Positions 9,945 to 18,464 of a DNA stretch of 64,000 nucleotides are shown here, one piece after another (the first letter of the stretch is position 1; every line of letters begins with the position of its first letter). Under the pieces are notes generated by a model. It was not told where the DNA came from and did not search any database. It saw nothing but the letters and a program-made list of their open reading frames with translations. Source of the stretch: JACDAN01 sp963827705 (lineage in GTDB: Bacteria > Actinomycetota > Thermoleophilia > Gaiellales > Gaiellaceae); NCBI GenBank assembly GCA_963827705.1, contig CAWHBN010000016.1:124001-188000 (forward strand), given 5' to 3'. The position numbers and the translations under genes are program-made.

Positions 9945-9983
9945 TCGGCGGGGACTGCGGATTCGTCTAGAGGAGGTCGAACG

Positions 9984-10253
9984 GTGACCCTCACCAAGGA
10001 AGCCAAGCAGGAAATCATCGGAAAGCACGGTCGCGCGGAGGCCGATACAGGCTCTGCCGAGGTCCAGATCGCGCTGCTGACGGCACGCATCAACTACCTC
10101 ACCGAGCATCTCAGGACGCACGCGAAGGATCACTACTCGCGCCGCGGCCTGCTCAAGCTCGTCGGCAAGCGCCGCCGGCTCCTGAACTACCTGCAGAAGA
10201 AGGATCTGGAGGGCTACCGGAACCTGATCAAGGAGCTCGGTCTGCGGAGGTAA
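9984..10253 (+). CDS. rpsO: 30S ribosomal protein S15
   Basis: 89 residues, the standard S15 length. TGSAEVQIALLTARINYLTEHLRTHAKDHYSRRGLLKLVGKRRRLLNYL is diagnostic of S15. It binds the 16S central domain early in 30S assembly. GTG at 9984 follows an AGGAGG at 9971-9976 with good spacing. The gene is next to pnp as in many bacteria, with a structured intergenic region between them. Confidence 0.97.
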   Translation: MTLTKEAKQEIIGKHGRAEADTGSAEVQIALLTARINYLTEHLRTHAKDHYSRRGLLKLVGKRRRLLNYLQKKDLEGYRNLIKELGLRR

Positions 10254-10274
10254 ACCCGGGCCGGCAACCGGAGG

Positions 10275-10342
10275 GTGGAAGTTTGGGCGAGGGCCTGCGG
10301 AGGGCCTTCACCCAAACCTCCACTCTCCACGAAGAGTGGAGG
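10275..10342 (+). promoter_or_regulatory. rpsO-pnp intergenic RNA with two mutually exclusive hairpins
   Basis: Hairpin A: 10275-10295 pairs with 10303-10323 over 21 positions with two mismatches, one GU and a 7-nt loop. Hairpin B: CCTCCACTCT (10317-10326) pairs perfectly with AGAGTGGAGG (10333-10342), 6-nt loop. B contains the Shine-Dalgarno GGAGG (10338-10342) for pnp at 10347, and its left arm shares 10317-10323 with the right arm of A, so only one can form. E. coli pnp is autoregulated through an RNase III-cut leader stem, and an Actino-pnp leader motif has been described; equivalence here is inference. Confidence 0.7.
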
Positions 10343-10346
10343 ACAG

Positions 10347-12821
10347 ATGAGCATCGCAGTACAGGGCCCGACCCGAGTCTCGGTCGAGATCGGCGGGCAG
10401 GAGATTTCTTTCGAGACGGGGAAGCTGGCCAAGCAGGCCGACGGCGCCGTGGTCGTGCGCTCCGGCGACACGATGGTGCTTTCGACGGCCCAGGGCCGGA
10501 TGGAGGCCCGCGAGGGCGCCGACTTCTTCCCGCTCACGGTCGACGTCGAGGAGCGGATGTACGCCGCGGGCAAGATCCCCGGCGGCTTCTTCAAGCGCGA
10601 GGGGCGCCCCACCGAGCGGGCGATCCTGACGGCGCGGATGATCGACCGCCCGATCCGGCCGCTCTGGCCGAAGGGCTACAAGAACGAGGTGCAGGTGATC
10701 TGCACCGTCCTTTCGGCGGACATGGCCACCCCGCACGACATCCTCTGCATCAACGGCGCGTCGGCCGCGCTGATGATCTCGCCGCTGCCGTTCATCGGCC
10801 CGGTGGGAGGCGTCCGGATCGGCCGACAGGGCGACGAGTGGACCGTCAACCCGACGCTGCAGGAGATGGAGGAGAGCCCGCTCGACCTGATCGTCGTCGG
10901 CACGAAGGACGGCCTGACGATGGTCGAGGCCGGCGGGCAGGAGATTCCCGAGGCGGAGCTCCTCGAGGCGCTCGAGCTGGCGCACTCCGAGATCATCAAG
11001 ATCTGCGAGGCGCAGGAGGACCTCCGAGAGCAGGTCGGCAAGGCCAAGTGGCTCGACCCGCAGCTCACCACCGACCTCGACGAGCGCATCGGTAGCCGGA
11101 TCCACCAGAAGATCCAGGACGAGGGCCTGCGTGAGGGCGGCGCGATCGTCGAGGAGATCCTCGAGGAGGAGTGCCCGCCGCTCGACATGAGCTCGACGGA
11201 GGAGGACATCCTCCGACAGCTCCAGCACAAGATGTCCCTCGACATGCTGCTCGACAAGGCTCGTCTGGCGGCAGTCGAGGAGCCCGTCCGGCAGCAGTTC
11301 GAAGACGACCTCAAGTCGCTCACGGAGGCCGAACAAGACTCGAAGGAGCTGAAGTCGGCCAAGCGCTCGCTGCTCTTCGACCGGATCATCGAGACGGTCG
11401 AGCTGGGCTTTCCCGTCGGGCCGGCAACGGTCGACGGTGACGCACCGGCGGTGAAGGACGGCCTTACGCGCCAGTTCGTGAAGCGCGCGGCCGAGTCGAT
11501 CTACAAGCAGCTCGTCCGGCAGAAGATCGCCGTCGACAAGCGCCGGCCGGACGGCCGCGCCGCCGACGAGATCCGTGCGATCGAGTGCGAGGTCGGCGTC
11601 TCAGCGCGGACGCACGGCTCCGCGCTCTTCACGCGCGGCCAGACGCAGATCATGTCGCTGCTCACGCTGGGCACCGCCAAGGAAGGCCAGCGCATCGACG
11701 ATCTGTCGCTCGAGCAGGAGCGGCGGTTCATGCACCACTACAACTTCCCGCCCTACTCGGTCGGCGAGACCGGGTTCATGCGGGGCCCGAAGCGGCGCGA
11801 CATCGGCCATGGTGCCCTCGCGCAGCGGGCGCTGGAGGCGGTCATCCCGCCGCCGGACGAGTTCCCGTACACGATCCGGATCGTGTCCGAGACGCTCGAG
11901 TCGAACGGCTCGTCCTCGATGGGCTCGGTTTGCGGCTCGACCCTCGCGCTGATGGACGCGGGCGCGCCGATCAAGGCGCCGGTCGCGGGCATCGCGATGG
12001 GCCTCGTCAAGGAGGGCGACGACTACGTGATCCTGACGGACATCCAGGGCGCGGAGGACCACCTGGGCGACATGGACTTCAAGGTCGCCGGCACCCGTGA
12101 GGGCGTGACCGCGCTCCAGATGGACATCAAGATCACCGGCGTCACGCAGGAGATCATGCGGAACGCCCTCTCCCAGGCCAAGGAGGCCCGCGAGTTCATC
12201 CTCGACCGGATGCTCGAGGCGATCCCGGAGTCGCGCGAGCAGCTCCGCGATCACGCCCCGCGGATCTCGACGATCAAGATCAACCCGGAGTTCATCGGGA
12301 TGGTCATCGGCAAGGGCGGCGAGACGATCCGCTCGCTCGAGGCCGACTACGACGTCCAGATCGACATCGAGGAGGACGGCACGATCCTCATCTACGCCAC
12401 CGAGGGCAAGAACGCCGAGGCGGCGATGGCGGCGATCGACGCGCTGACGAAGGAGCCCGAGGTGGGGGACACCTACACCGGCAAGGTCGTGAAGACGACC
12501 CAGTTCGGCGCGTTCGTCGAGCTGAAGAAGGGCACCGACGGCCTGCTTCACGTCTCGAACGTCGGCCCAGGGCGGGTCGGCCACATCGAGGACGTGATCA
12601 ACCGCGGAGACGTGCTTGACGTCGTCGTGCAGGAGGTCGACAAGGAGCGTGGCCGGATCGGCCTCAAGCTCGTGAACAAGCACGAGAACGGCGGGATGGT
12701 CTCTCCCGAGGAGCTGATCGAGCGCGCGAAGGATGCGCCCGAGCGGCCGCGGGAGGAGCGTCCTCCGCGCCGGGACGGCGATCGGGGTCGCGGCCGTGGC
12801 GGCCGGGACCGCGGCCGCTAG
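10347..12821 (+). CDS. pnp: Polyribonucleotide nucleotidyltransferase (PNPase)
   Basis: 824 residues. Two RNase PH core domains (about 1-230 and 330-560; FFKREGRPTERAILTARMIDRPIRPLWP and GSALFTRGQTQIMSLLTLG) flank an alpha-helical linker. KH (about 570-630, IGMVIGKGGETIRSLE) and S1 (GDTYTGKVVKTTQFGAFVELKKGTDGL) domains follow, then an Arg/Gly-rich tail. It is a phosphorolytic 3'-5' exoribonuclease. ATG 10347 is preferred over in-frame codons from 10275 because it has GGAGG four bases upstream and matches homologous starts; the upstream part is leader RNA. Confidence 0.96.
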   Translation: MSIAVQGPTRVSVEIGGQEISFETGKLAKQADGAVVVRSGDTMVLSTAQGRMEAREGADFFPLTVDVEERMYAAGKIPGGFFKREGRPTERAILTARMIDRPIRPLWPKGYKNEVQVICTVLSADMATPHDILCINGASAALMISPLPFIGPVGGVRIGRQGDEWTVNPTLQEMEESPLDLIVVGTKDGLTMVEAGGQEIPEAELLEALELAHSEIIKICEAQEDLREQVGKAKWLDPQLTTDLDERIGSRIHQKIQDEGLREGGAIVEEILEEECPPLDMSSTEEDILRQLQHKMSLDMLLDKARLAAVEEPVRQQFEDDLKSLTEAEQDSKELKSAKRSLLFDRIIETVELGFPVGPATVDGDAPAVKDGLTRQFVKRAAESIYKQLVRQKIAVDKRRPDGRAADEIRAIECEVGVSARTHGSALFTRGQTQIMSLLTLGTAKEGQRIDDLSLEQERRFMHHYNFPPYSVGETGFMRGPKRRDIGHGALAQRALEAVIPPPDEFPYTIRIVSETLESNGSSSMGSVCGSTLALMDAGAPIKAPVAGIAMGLVKEGDDYVILTDIQGAEDHLGDMDFKVAGTREGVTALQMDIKITGVTQEIMRNALSQAKEAREFILDRMLEAIPESREQLRDHAPRISTIKINPEFIGMVIGKGGETIRSLEADYDVQIDIEEDGTILIYATEGKNAEAAMAAIDALTKEPEVGDTYTGKVVKTTQFGAFVELKKGTDGLLHVSNVGPGRVGHIEDVINRGDVLDVVVQEVDKERGRIGLKLVNKHENGGMVSPEELIERAKDAPERPREERPPRRDGDRGRGRGGRDRGR

Positions 12822-12839
12822 GCCGGGAAGGGCTTGAAA

Positions 12840-12865
12840 ACGGGGGCGGCGAGAGCCGCCCCCGT
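12840..12865 (+). terminator. Terminator-like hairpin after pnp
   Basis: ACGGGGGCGGC (12840-12850) and GCCGCCCCCGT (12855-12865) form a perfect 11-bp stem with a GAGA loop. Only a mixed TCGTTC follows rather than a T-run. It lies 18 nt after the pnp stop and just before the next gene's -10. Confidence 0.6.
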
Positions 12866-12877
12866 TCGTTCTCCAAC

Positions 12878-12883
12878 TACGAT
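12878..12883 (+). promoter_or_regulatory. -10 element of the M16 peptidase gene
   Basis: TACGAT lies 6 nt before the ATG at 12890 and there is no Shine-Dalgarno, which suggests a leaderless message. No clear -35 is visible, partly because the pnp hairpin occupies that position. Confidence 0.5.
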
Positions 12884-12889
12884 CCGCCA

Positions 12890-14183
12890 ATGCAGAAGTA
12901 CGTTCTTTCGGAGCTCGATTCCGGCCAGCGGGTCGTCACCGAGCGGCTGACGCATGTCCGGTCGGTCGCGCTCGGGTTCTGGATCGGTGCCGGCTCGAGG
13001 GACGAGCGCGACGAGCGCGCCGGCGTCTCGCACTTCATCGAGCACCTGCTCTTCAAGGGCACGAACCGCTATACGGCGCAGGAGATCGCGGAGGTCTTCG
13101 ACGCGATGGGCGGGGAGCTGAACGCCGCCACCTCGCGCGAGCACACCGTCGTCTACGCGCGGGTCGCCGACCACCATCTCGACGAGGCGATCGACGTGAT
13201 GACCGACATGGTCTACGCGCCGCTCTTCACCGAGGTGGACTCCGAGCGCGAGGTCGTGCTCGAGGAGATCGCGATGTACGAGGACCAGCCGCAGGAGCTC
13301 GTCCACGACCTGATCGCCGAAGCGGTCTTCGGCCACCATCCGCTCGGCCGGCCGGTGATCGGCACGGCGGAGGTGATCTCGTCCGTCTCACGGCGCAGCA
13401 TCACGGCGTACCACCGCTCGATGTACGTCCCGGGCAACGTCGTCGTCGCGGCGGCCGGGAATCTCGACCACAACGAGCTGCTCGGTCTGCTCGAGGGGGC
13501 CGAGTCGAAGGTCGGCGAGACGCCGGCGCGGGGGAGACGCGTCCGCTCGCCGCTCGTGAAGCCGCCGCCGCCCGACCTGCGCTTCATGCGCAAGGACACC
13601 GAGCAGTACCACCTGTGCCTGGCGGCGCCGGGCATCGCGCGGTCCGACCGCCGCCGCTTCGCCGCCTCGCTGCTGGACGCAATCCTCGGCGGATCGGCGT
13701 CGTCGCGGCTCTTCCAGGAGATCCGCGAGAAGCGGGGGATGGCCTACGCCGTCTACACGTTCGCGTCGCAGTACACGGACACCGGTCAGATCGGGCTCTA
13801 CGTCGGCACGCGGGAGGAGAACCTCGGCCCCTGCCTGGAGATCGCCGCGGAGCAGATCGAGGACATCGCCTCCGGCAACCTGCGGCCGAACGAGCTCGAG
13901 CGGGCAAAGGAGAACCTGAAGGGCCGGATCCTCCTCTCGATGGAGGCGACCTCGAGCCGGATGAGCCGGCTCGGGAAAGTCGCTCATCACCGATACGGAG
14001 ATGCTCTCGCTCGACCGGATCATCGCGGAGATCGACGCAGTCGAGCCAGACAATCTGGCCGAGCTCGCCGGCGTCCTGCTGGCACCTGAGCGGCTGTCGG
14101 CGGCGGCGATCGGGCCGAGTGAGGATCACTTCCTCGCCGCAATCGAGCGCGTGAATCCGGCGCTCGCGACCGCCGCCGCGTGA
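12890..14183 (+). CDS. M16-family zinc metallopeptidase, interrupted by a one-base frameshift
   Basis: The first frame (12890-14089) encodes an insulinase-type peptidase: SHFIEHLLFKGT carries the inverted zinc motif HxxEH, and the downstream VEEI-type Glu region and second domain (LRFMRKDTEQYHLCLAAPGI) follow. After residue about 361 the sequence becomes arginine-rich nonsense. The expected ending (MLSLDRIIAEIDAVEPDNLAELAG) continues in the next frame to 14183. One extra base in GGGAAAG (13973-13979; GGGAAG would restore KSLIT) explains it. Repaired length is about 430, normal for the family. Sequencing error or true inactivation cannot be separated here. Confidence 0.8.
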
Positions 14184-14785
14184 AGGTCGCCCTCAACGGG
14201 CGCAGCGGCAAGGTCGGGTCGGTGCTCGCGCCCGCGCTGGAGGCGGCGGGACACGAGCTGGTCGAGCTCGACGACGCCGAGGCGATGGTCGACTTCACGG
14301 CGCCCGAGGCCGTCGAGGCGAACATCAGAGCGGCGCTCGAGCGCGGGATCCCGTGCATCGTCGGGACGACGGGTTGGGAGCCGTCAGGGCTGTCCGAGCT
14401 TGCCGTGGAGAAGGGCGTCGCGCTCTTCTACGCGCCGAACTTCGCGATCGGCGCCGTCCTGATGATGCGTTTCGCCGCCGATGCGGCCCGCCACCTGCCG
14501 CGCGCCGAGATCGTCGAGCTCCACGGCGAGGCGAAGAAGGACGCACCTTCCGGCACCGCCAAGGCGACGGCGGAACGTCTCGGCGGCGCCGAGATCCACT
14601 CGGTCCGGCTCCCCGGGCTCGTCGCCCATCAGGAGGTGCTGTTCGGCGGCGACGGACAGCTGCTCACGATCCGGCACGACGCCTTCAACCGCGAGGCGTA
14701 CGTGCCCGGCGTCCTGCTCGCGCTCGAGAAGCTCCCGAGCCTGCCGCCGGGGCTCACCGTCGGCCTGGAGGAGCTGCTTGGCTGA
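14180..14785 (+). CDS. dapB: 4-hydroxy-tetrahydrodipicolinate reductase (short form)
   Basis: 201 residues; E. coli DapB has 273. Begins with the Rossmann segment MKVALNGRSGKVGS, has VDFTAPEA, IVGTTGW, YAPNFAIGAVLMM, and the catalytic/substrate region ELHGEAKKDAPSGTAKATAE. It reduces hydroxy-tetrahydrodipicolinate with NAD(P)H in the lysine/diaminopimelate pathway; dapA lies 1.1 kb downstream. GTG at 14180 overlaps the repaired end of the M16 gene by 4 nt, which supports that reading of the frameshift. The following gene overlaps by 8 nt. Confidence 0.9.
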   Translation: MKVALNGRSGKVGSVLAPALEAAGHELVELDDAEAMVDFTAPEAVEANIRAALERGIPCIVGTTGWEPSGLSELAVEKGVALFYAPNFAIGAVLMMRFAADAARHLPRAEIVELHGEAKKDAPSGTAKATAERLGGAEIHSVRLPGLVAHQEVLFGGDGQLLTIRHDAFNREAYVPGVLLALEKLPSLPPGLTVGLEELLG

Positions 14786-15173
14786 GCTCGAGCGCGGCAA
14801 GCAGCGCTGCTACGTCGTCTACGCGGTGGCACCCGACGGTGTGACGGCGAGGCAGGCGAACGAGCTGCTGAACGAGTACGTCGCCGACCGCCGGCGCGGC
14901 TTCGTCGTCTTCCACGACCACTTCACGGGCAAGCCGCACGGCGGGTTCGCCGTCTTCGACGTCCGCGACAGGGACGCGTTCGACCTGCTGGAGGATCACG
15001 GGCCGCTCCAGGGCTGGGACGTCGCCGTCCATGCGCTGACCTTCTCGATGGCCGCGACCGGCTTCGCCGCCCAGATGGACCTGACCGCCGAGGAGTACGG
15101 CGGCAAGACGCTCGCGGAGCGACGCGAGGAGGAGGGCGAGGACGAGCGCTTCTGGTGGCTCCGCCGTGCCTGA
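14778..15173 (+). CDS. Conserved-looking small protein of unknown function
   Basis: 131 residues from TTG 14778, which overlaps dapB by 8 nt; the TTG is chosen because the frame upstream is inside dapB and no ATG/GTG precedes the first strand. Pattern of short strands and helices (CYVVYAVAP, GFVVFHDHFTGKPHGGFAVFDV, DVAVHALTFS) suggests a ferredoxin-like alpha/beta fold, perhaps YciI-like. The C-terminus is acidic then aromatic (EDERFWWLRRA). No family is recognised with confidence. It overlaps the macro-domain gene by 8 nt. Confidence 0.6.
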   Translation: MAELERGKQRCYVVYAVAPDGVTARQANELLNEYVADRRRGFVVFHDHFTGKPHGGFAVFDVRDRDAFDLLEDHGPLQGWDVAVHALTFSMAATGFAAQMDLTAEEYGGKTLAERREEEGEDERFWWLRRA

Positions 15174-15861
15174 GCTCGAGCTCTCCGTCGTGGACGGCGA
15201 CATCACCGCACTCGAGGTGGATGCGATCGCGAACGCTGCGAACAACGCGCTCTGGATGGGCGCGGGCGTCGCCGGTGCGATCAAGCGGGCCGGGGGAGAG
15301 GAGATCGAGCGCGAGGCGGTCGCCAAGGGGCCGATCGAGGTTGGCGAAGCCGTCGCGACCGGCGCCGGCCGGCTGCCTGCGAAGTGGGTGATCCACGGCG
15401 CCGTGATGGGCCAGGACCTCCGCACCGACGCGGCGCTCGTGCGCCGGACGACCGAGAGCTGCCTCCGCGTCGCGGACGAGGTGGGCGCGCGGTCCCTGGC
15501 GCTGCCGGCCTTCGGCACCGGCGTCGGTGGCTTCCCTCTGGACGAGTGCGCTCGGATCATGGTCGAGGCGGTCCGCGGCTACGACCCGTCGTCGCTCGAG
15601 CAGGTGGTCTTCGCCGTTTTCGGCGAGGAGGCGGCGCGTTGCGTTTCGGGAGGCGCTCTGACGCGGCTGACCATCGCGCTCGTCTCCGCGGCGATCGCGG
15701 TCGCAGGCTGCACTCCCCTGGCGCCCGTCTCCGAACAGGCGCCGCCGGCCCGGACGCAACCGAGCAGCGGGACGCGCGAGCCCGACTGCAGCCGGCAATT
15801 CGACGACAACGACGCGGGCTTTCAGCTCTGCCGCAGAGGAGAGTCCGAGGGCTCGGAGTAA
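15166..15861 (+). CDS. Macro-domain protein with unexpected lipobox-like C-terminal extension
   Basis: 231 residues. Residues 1-160 form a macro domain: VVDGDITALEVDAIANAANNALWMGAGVAGAIKRAGG has the ADP-ribose-binding NAANN and GxGVAxAI, and ALPAFGTGVGGFP is the phosphate loop. Such domains bind or hydrolyse ADP-ribose derivatives. The frame then runs without stop into a hydrophobic stretch ending IAVAGC, which looks like a lipoprotein signal, and a Pro/Cys-rich tail to 15861. Either it is one fused protein, or a separate small lipoprotein starts within the frame, for instance at CTG 15658 behind GGGAGG. Confidence 0.75.
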   Translation: MPELELSVVDGDITALEVDAIANAANNALWMGAGVAGAIKRAGGEEIEREAVAKGPIEVGEAVATGAGRLPAKWVIHGAVMGQDLRTDAALVRRTTESCLRVADEVGARSLALPAFGTGVGGFPLDECARIMVEAVRGYDPSSLEQVVFAVFGEEAARCVSGGALTRLTIALVSAAIAVAGCTPLAPVSEQAPPARTQPSSGTREPDCSRQFDDNDAGFQLCRRGESEGSE

Positions 15862-15864
15862 GAT
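15859..15864 (+). promoter_or_regulatory. -10 element of dapA
   Basis: TAAGAT lies 6 nt before the dapA GTG (15871) and overlaps the stop codon of the preceding gene. No Shine-Dalgarno is present, so transcription probably starts at or next to the start codon. Confidence 0.5.
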
Positions 15865-15870
15865 CGAGGC

Positions 15871-16755
15871 GTGCTGGGCGAGATCCTGACCGCCAGCGTG
15901 ACGCCGTTCGACGCCGAGGGCGCCGTCAGCGTCCCGAAGTTCCGCGAGCTGGCGTCCTACCTCGTCGACAACGGCTCGGACGGGCTCGTCGTGACGGGGA
16001 CGACCGGCGAGTCGCCGACACTCGCCGACGACGAGCGCTTCGCGCTCTACGAGGCCGCACTGGACACCGTCGGCGACCGGGCGACGGTCATCGCCGGAAC
16101 CGGGACCTATGACACGCGCCACTCCGTCCACCTGACGGAGAAGGCGCATGAGCTCGGCGTCGACGGCTTCCTCGTCGTGACGCCGTACTACAACAAGCCG
16201 CCGCCGCGCGGGATCGTCGAGCACGTCAAGGCGATCGCCGCCGTGACGGACAAGCCGATCGTCTACTACAACATCCCGGCCCGCGTCGTGAACCTCGTCA
16301 GCGTCGAGACGCTCGCCGAGCTCGCGGAGATTCCCAATGTCGTCGCCGTCAAGCAGGCGTGGGACGACCTGGACGACGCCCGCCGCATCGTCGAGGAGAC
16401 CGGCCTCGCGCTCTACGCTGGAGACGACAACATCCTTCTGCCGTTCCTCGAGCTGGGGGGGACCGGCGGGATCTGCGTCCACACGCACATCGTCGGCCCG
16501 CAGGTGAAGGAACAGCTGCAAGCGGTCCGCGCGGGAGACATGGATCGCGCGCGCCGGATCGAGGAGGAGCTCGCGCCCGCCTATGAGATCCTCGGCTTGA
16601 CGGTCGGCCCGATCGGGATCAAGGCGGCGCTGAATCTCCTCGGCCACGACGTGGGCGGCCTCCGGCTTCCGATGGTCGAAGCGACGGACGACGAGAAGAA
16701 CACGATCCGCGGCTGCCTGGAGCGCCTCGGAGCGCTCCAACCTGCTGCGGCTTAG
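15871..16755 (+). CDS. dapA: 4-hydroxy-tetrahydrodipicolinate synthase
   Basis: 294 residues, normal for DapA (TIM barrel). GTTGESPTLADDER carries the substrate-binding Thr pair, TPYYNKPP and VYYNIPAR carry the catalytic Tyr residues, and VVAVKQA contains the Schiff-base Lys. It condenses pyruvate with aspartate semialdehyde, the first step of diaminopimelate synthesis. A TAAGAT -10 six bases upstream gives it its own leaderless start even though it follows dapB and two unknown genes. Confidence 0.95.
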   Translation: MLGEILTASVTPFDAEGAVSVPKFRELASYLVDNGSDGLVVTGTTGESPTLADDERFALYEAALDTVGDRATVIAGTGTYDTRHSVHLTEKAHELGVDGFLVVTPYYNKPPPRGIVEHVKAIAAVTDKPIVYYNIPARVVNLVSVETLAELAEIPNVVAVKQAWDDLDDARRIVEETGLALYAGDDNILLPFLELGGTGGICVHTHIVGPQVKEQLQAVRAGDMDRARRIEEELAPAYEILGLTVGPIGIKAALNLLGHDVGGLRLPMVEATDDEKNTIRGCLERLGALQPAAA

Positions 16756-16792
16756 TTCACCGCACGCTCGGGGGAGTGGCAGATGTCGGCAG

Positions 16793-16798
16793 TAGAGT
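16793..16798 (+). promoter_or_regulatory. -10 element of the RNase J gene
   Basis: TAGAGT lies 7 nt before GTG 16806, with no ribosome-binding site between. This spacing decides the RNase J start: an in-frame GTG at 16776 would put the promoter inside the coding region. Confidence 0.5.
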
Positions 16799-16805
16799 CC
16801 ACCTC

Positions 16806-18464
16806 GTGGCTGGGGAAACGCTTCGGATCATCCCGCTCGGCGGTGTCGGCGAGGTCGGCAAGAACCTGACCGTCTACGAGCTCGACGACGACATCGTGGT
16901 CGTCGACGCCGGACTGGCGTTCCCGAGAGACGAGCACCTCGGCGTCGACCTGATCCTCCCGGATTTCTCGTACCTCGCCGAGCGCAAGAATCGGATCCGC
17001 GCCGTCGTCCTCACACATTCGCACGAGGATCACGTCGGTGCGCTGCCGTACCTCCTCCGTGAGATCCCGGTGCCCGAGGTCTGGGGCACTCGCCTCACGC
17101 TCGGCCTCGCGCAGTCGAAGCTGGACGAGCACGGGCTCCTGAACGCGGTCGAGTTGAAGGAGGCCAGGCCGGAGGATGGCCCCGTGCAGATCGGCGGCTT
17201 CCGGATCGGCTTCGTCCGCGTCGCTCACTCGATTCCCGACGCCGTCTCCATCGTCCTGGAGACACCTGCCGGCCGCGTCCTGCACACCGGCGACTGGAAG
17301 CTCGACCACACGCCGGTGGACGGCCTGCGCACGGATGTCGGCCGCCTCGCCGAGCTCGGGACCCTGGGCGTCGACCTCATGCTCGGCGACTCGACGAACG
17401 CCGAGCGTCCGGGCGTCACGGGCTCGGAGCGGCTCGTCGGCGAGGCGTTCCAGCAGATCATCCCGCGACTCGAGGGCCGCGTCCTGATCGCGTGCTTCGC
17501 CTCGAACGTCCACCGGATGCAGCAGGCGATCGACGTCGCCGGCCAGGTGGGCCGGAAGGTCGCGGTCGTCGGGCGCTCGATGCGGAAGAACATGAACATC
17601 TCGCGCAACCTCGGCTACGTCGACGTGCCGGAGGAGACGCTGATCCGGCCGAATGAGCTCGACCAGTACAAGCCGCACGAGGTGCTGATCCTCTGCACCG
17701 GCAGCCAGGGCGAGCCGATGTCGGCTCTGACCCGGATCGCCTACAACGACCACCCCGCCGTGTTCGTGGAGCGCGGCGACACCGTGATCCTCTCTGCACG
17801 GCCGGTTCCGGGGAACGAGCTGCGCGTCCACGACACGATCAACCAGCTGGCGAAGTCAGGCGCCGAGGTGCTCCACCAGGAGAACGCGCCTGTGCACGTG
17901 TCCGGCCACGGCCACGCCGAGGAGCTGCGCACGATGCTCGGCCTCGTCCGGCCGAAGGCCGTGATGCCCGTGCACGGTGAGTTCCGGATGCTCGCCGCCC
18001 ATGGACGCCTCGCTCAGGAGAGCGGCGTGCCGGCGTCGTCGATCATTTTGACCGAGAACGGCTCCGTCGTCGAGCTCACGAAGGACGGGCCGAAGATCGT
18101 CGATCAGATCGAGTCGGGTGTCACGTTCGTGGACGGACTGGGCGTCGGAGACGTCAGGGATGTCGCTTTGCGCGACCGACGGACACTCTCCGAGGACGGC
18201 GTCCTGATCATCGTCGCGACCATCGCAGGCTCGAACGGCGCAGCGGCCGCGATGCCGGAGCTGATCGCGAGAGGACTCACGGAGCCGGGCCCGCTGCTCG
18301 AGGAGATGCGCGCGGAGGCGGACCGCGTCCTGCGCGACCTGCTCGGCCAGAACGTCCGCGAGATCAAGCTGCTGCAGGAGCACTTACACGACGCAGTCGG
18401 GCAGCTGATTTACGACAGAACGGGGAGGCGCCCCATGATTCTCCCCGTCATAGTGGAGGTATGA
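16806..18464 (+). CDS. rnj: Ribonuclease J
   Basis: 552 residues, the usual RNase J length. Beta-lactamase domain: IIPLGGVGEVGKNLTVYE, VVDAGLAFP, LTHSHEDHVGALPYLL (HxHxDH zinc motif), HTGDWKLD, GDSTNAERPG. The beta-CASP part has GRSMRKN, LCTGSQGEPMSALTRIA and HVSGHGHAEEL, and MPVHGEFRML is the RNase J-specific segment. It is a 5'-3' exo- and endoribonuclease. The dapA-rnj pairing is common in Actinobacteria and Firmicutes. Start GTG 16806 is supported by the adjacent -10 and by homology (LRIIPLGG). Confidence 0.95.
   Translation: MAGETLRIIPLGGVGEVGKNLTVYELDDDIVVVDAGLAFPRDEHLGVDLILPDFSYLAERKNRIRAVVLTHSHEDHVGALPYLLREIPVPEVWGTRLTLGLAQSKLDEHGLLNAVELKEARPEDGPVQIGGFRIGFVRVAHSIPDAVSIVLETPAGRVLHTGDWKLDHTPVDGLRTDVGRLAELGTLGVDLMLGDSTNAERPGVTGSERLVGEAFQQIIPRLEGRVLIACFASNVHRMQQAIDVAGQVGRKVAVVGRSMRKNMNISRNLGYVDVPEETLIRPNELDQYKPHEVLILCTGSQGEPMSALTRIAYNDHPAVFVERGDTVILSARPVPGNELRVHDTINQLAKSGAEVLHQENAPVHVSGHGHAEELRTMLGLVRPKAVMPVHGEFRMLAAHGRLAQESGVPASSIILTENGSVVELTKDGPKIVDQIESGVTFVDGLGVGDVRDVALRDRRTLSEDGVLIIVATIAGSNGAAAAMPELIARGLTEPGPLLEEMRAEADRVLRDLLGQNVREIKLLQEHLHDAVGQLIYDRTGRRPMILPVIVEV

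Noticed and set aside
13973..13979. GGGAAAG as a programmed frameshift site in the M16 gene
   Set aside because: The gene needs a +1 shift, whereas X-XXY-YYZ heptamers give -1, and no downstream stimulatory pseudoknot is evident. An indel is simpler.
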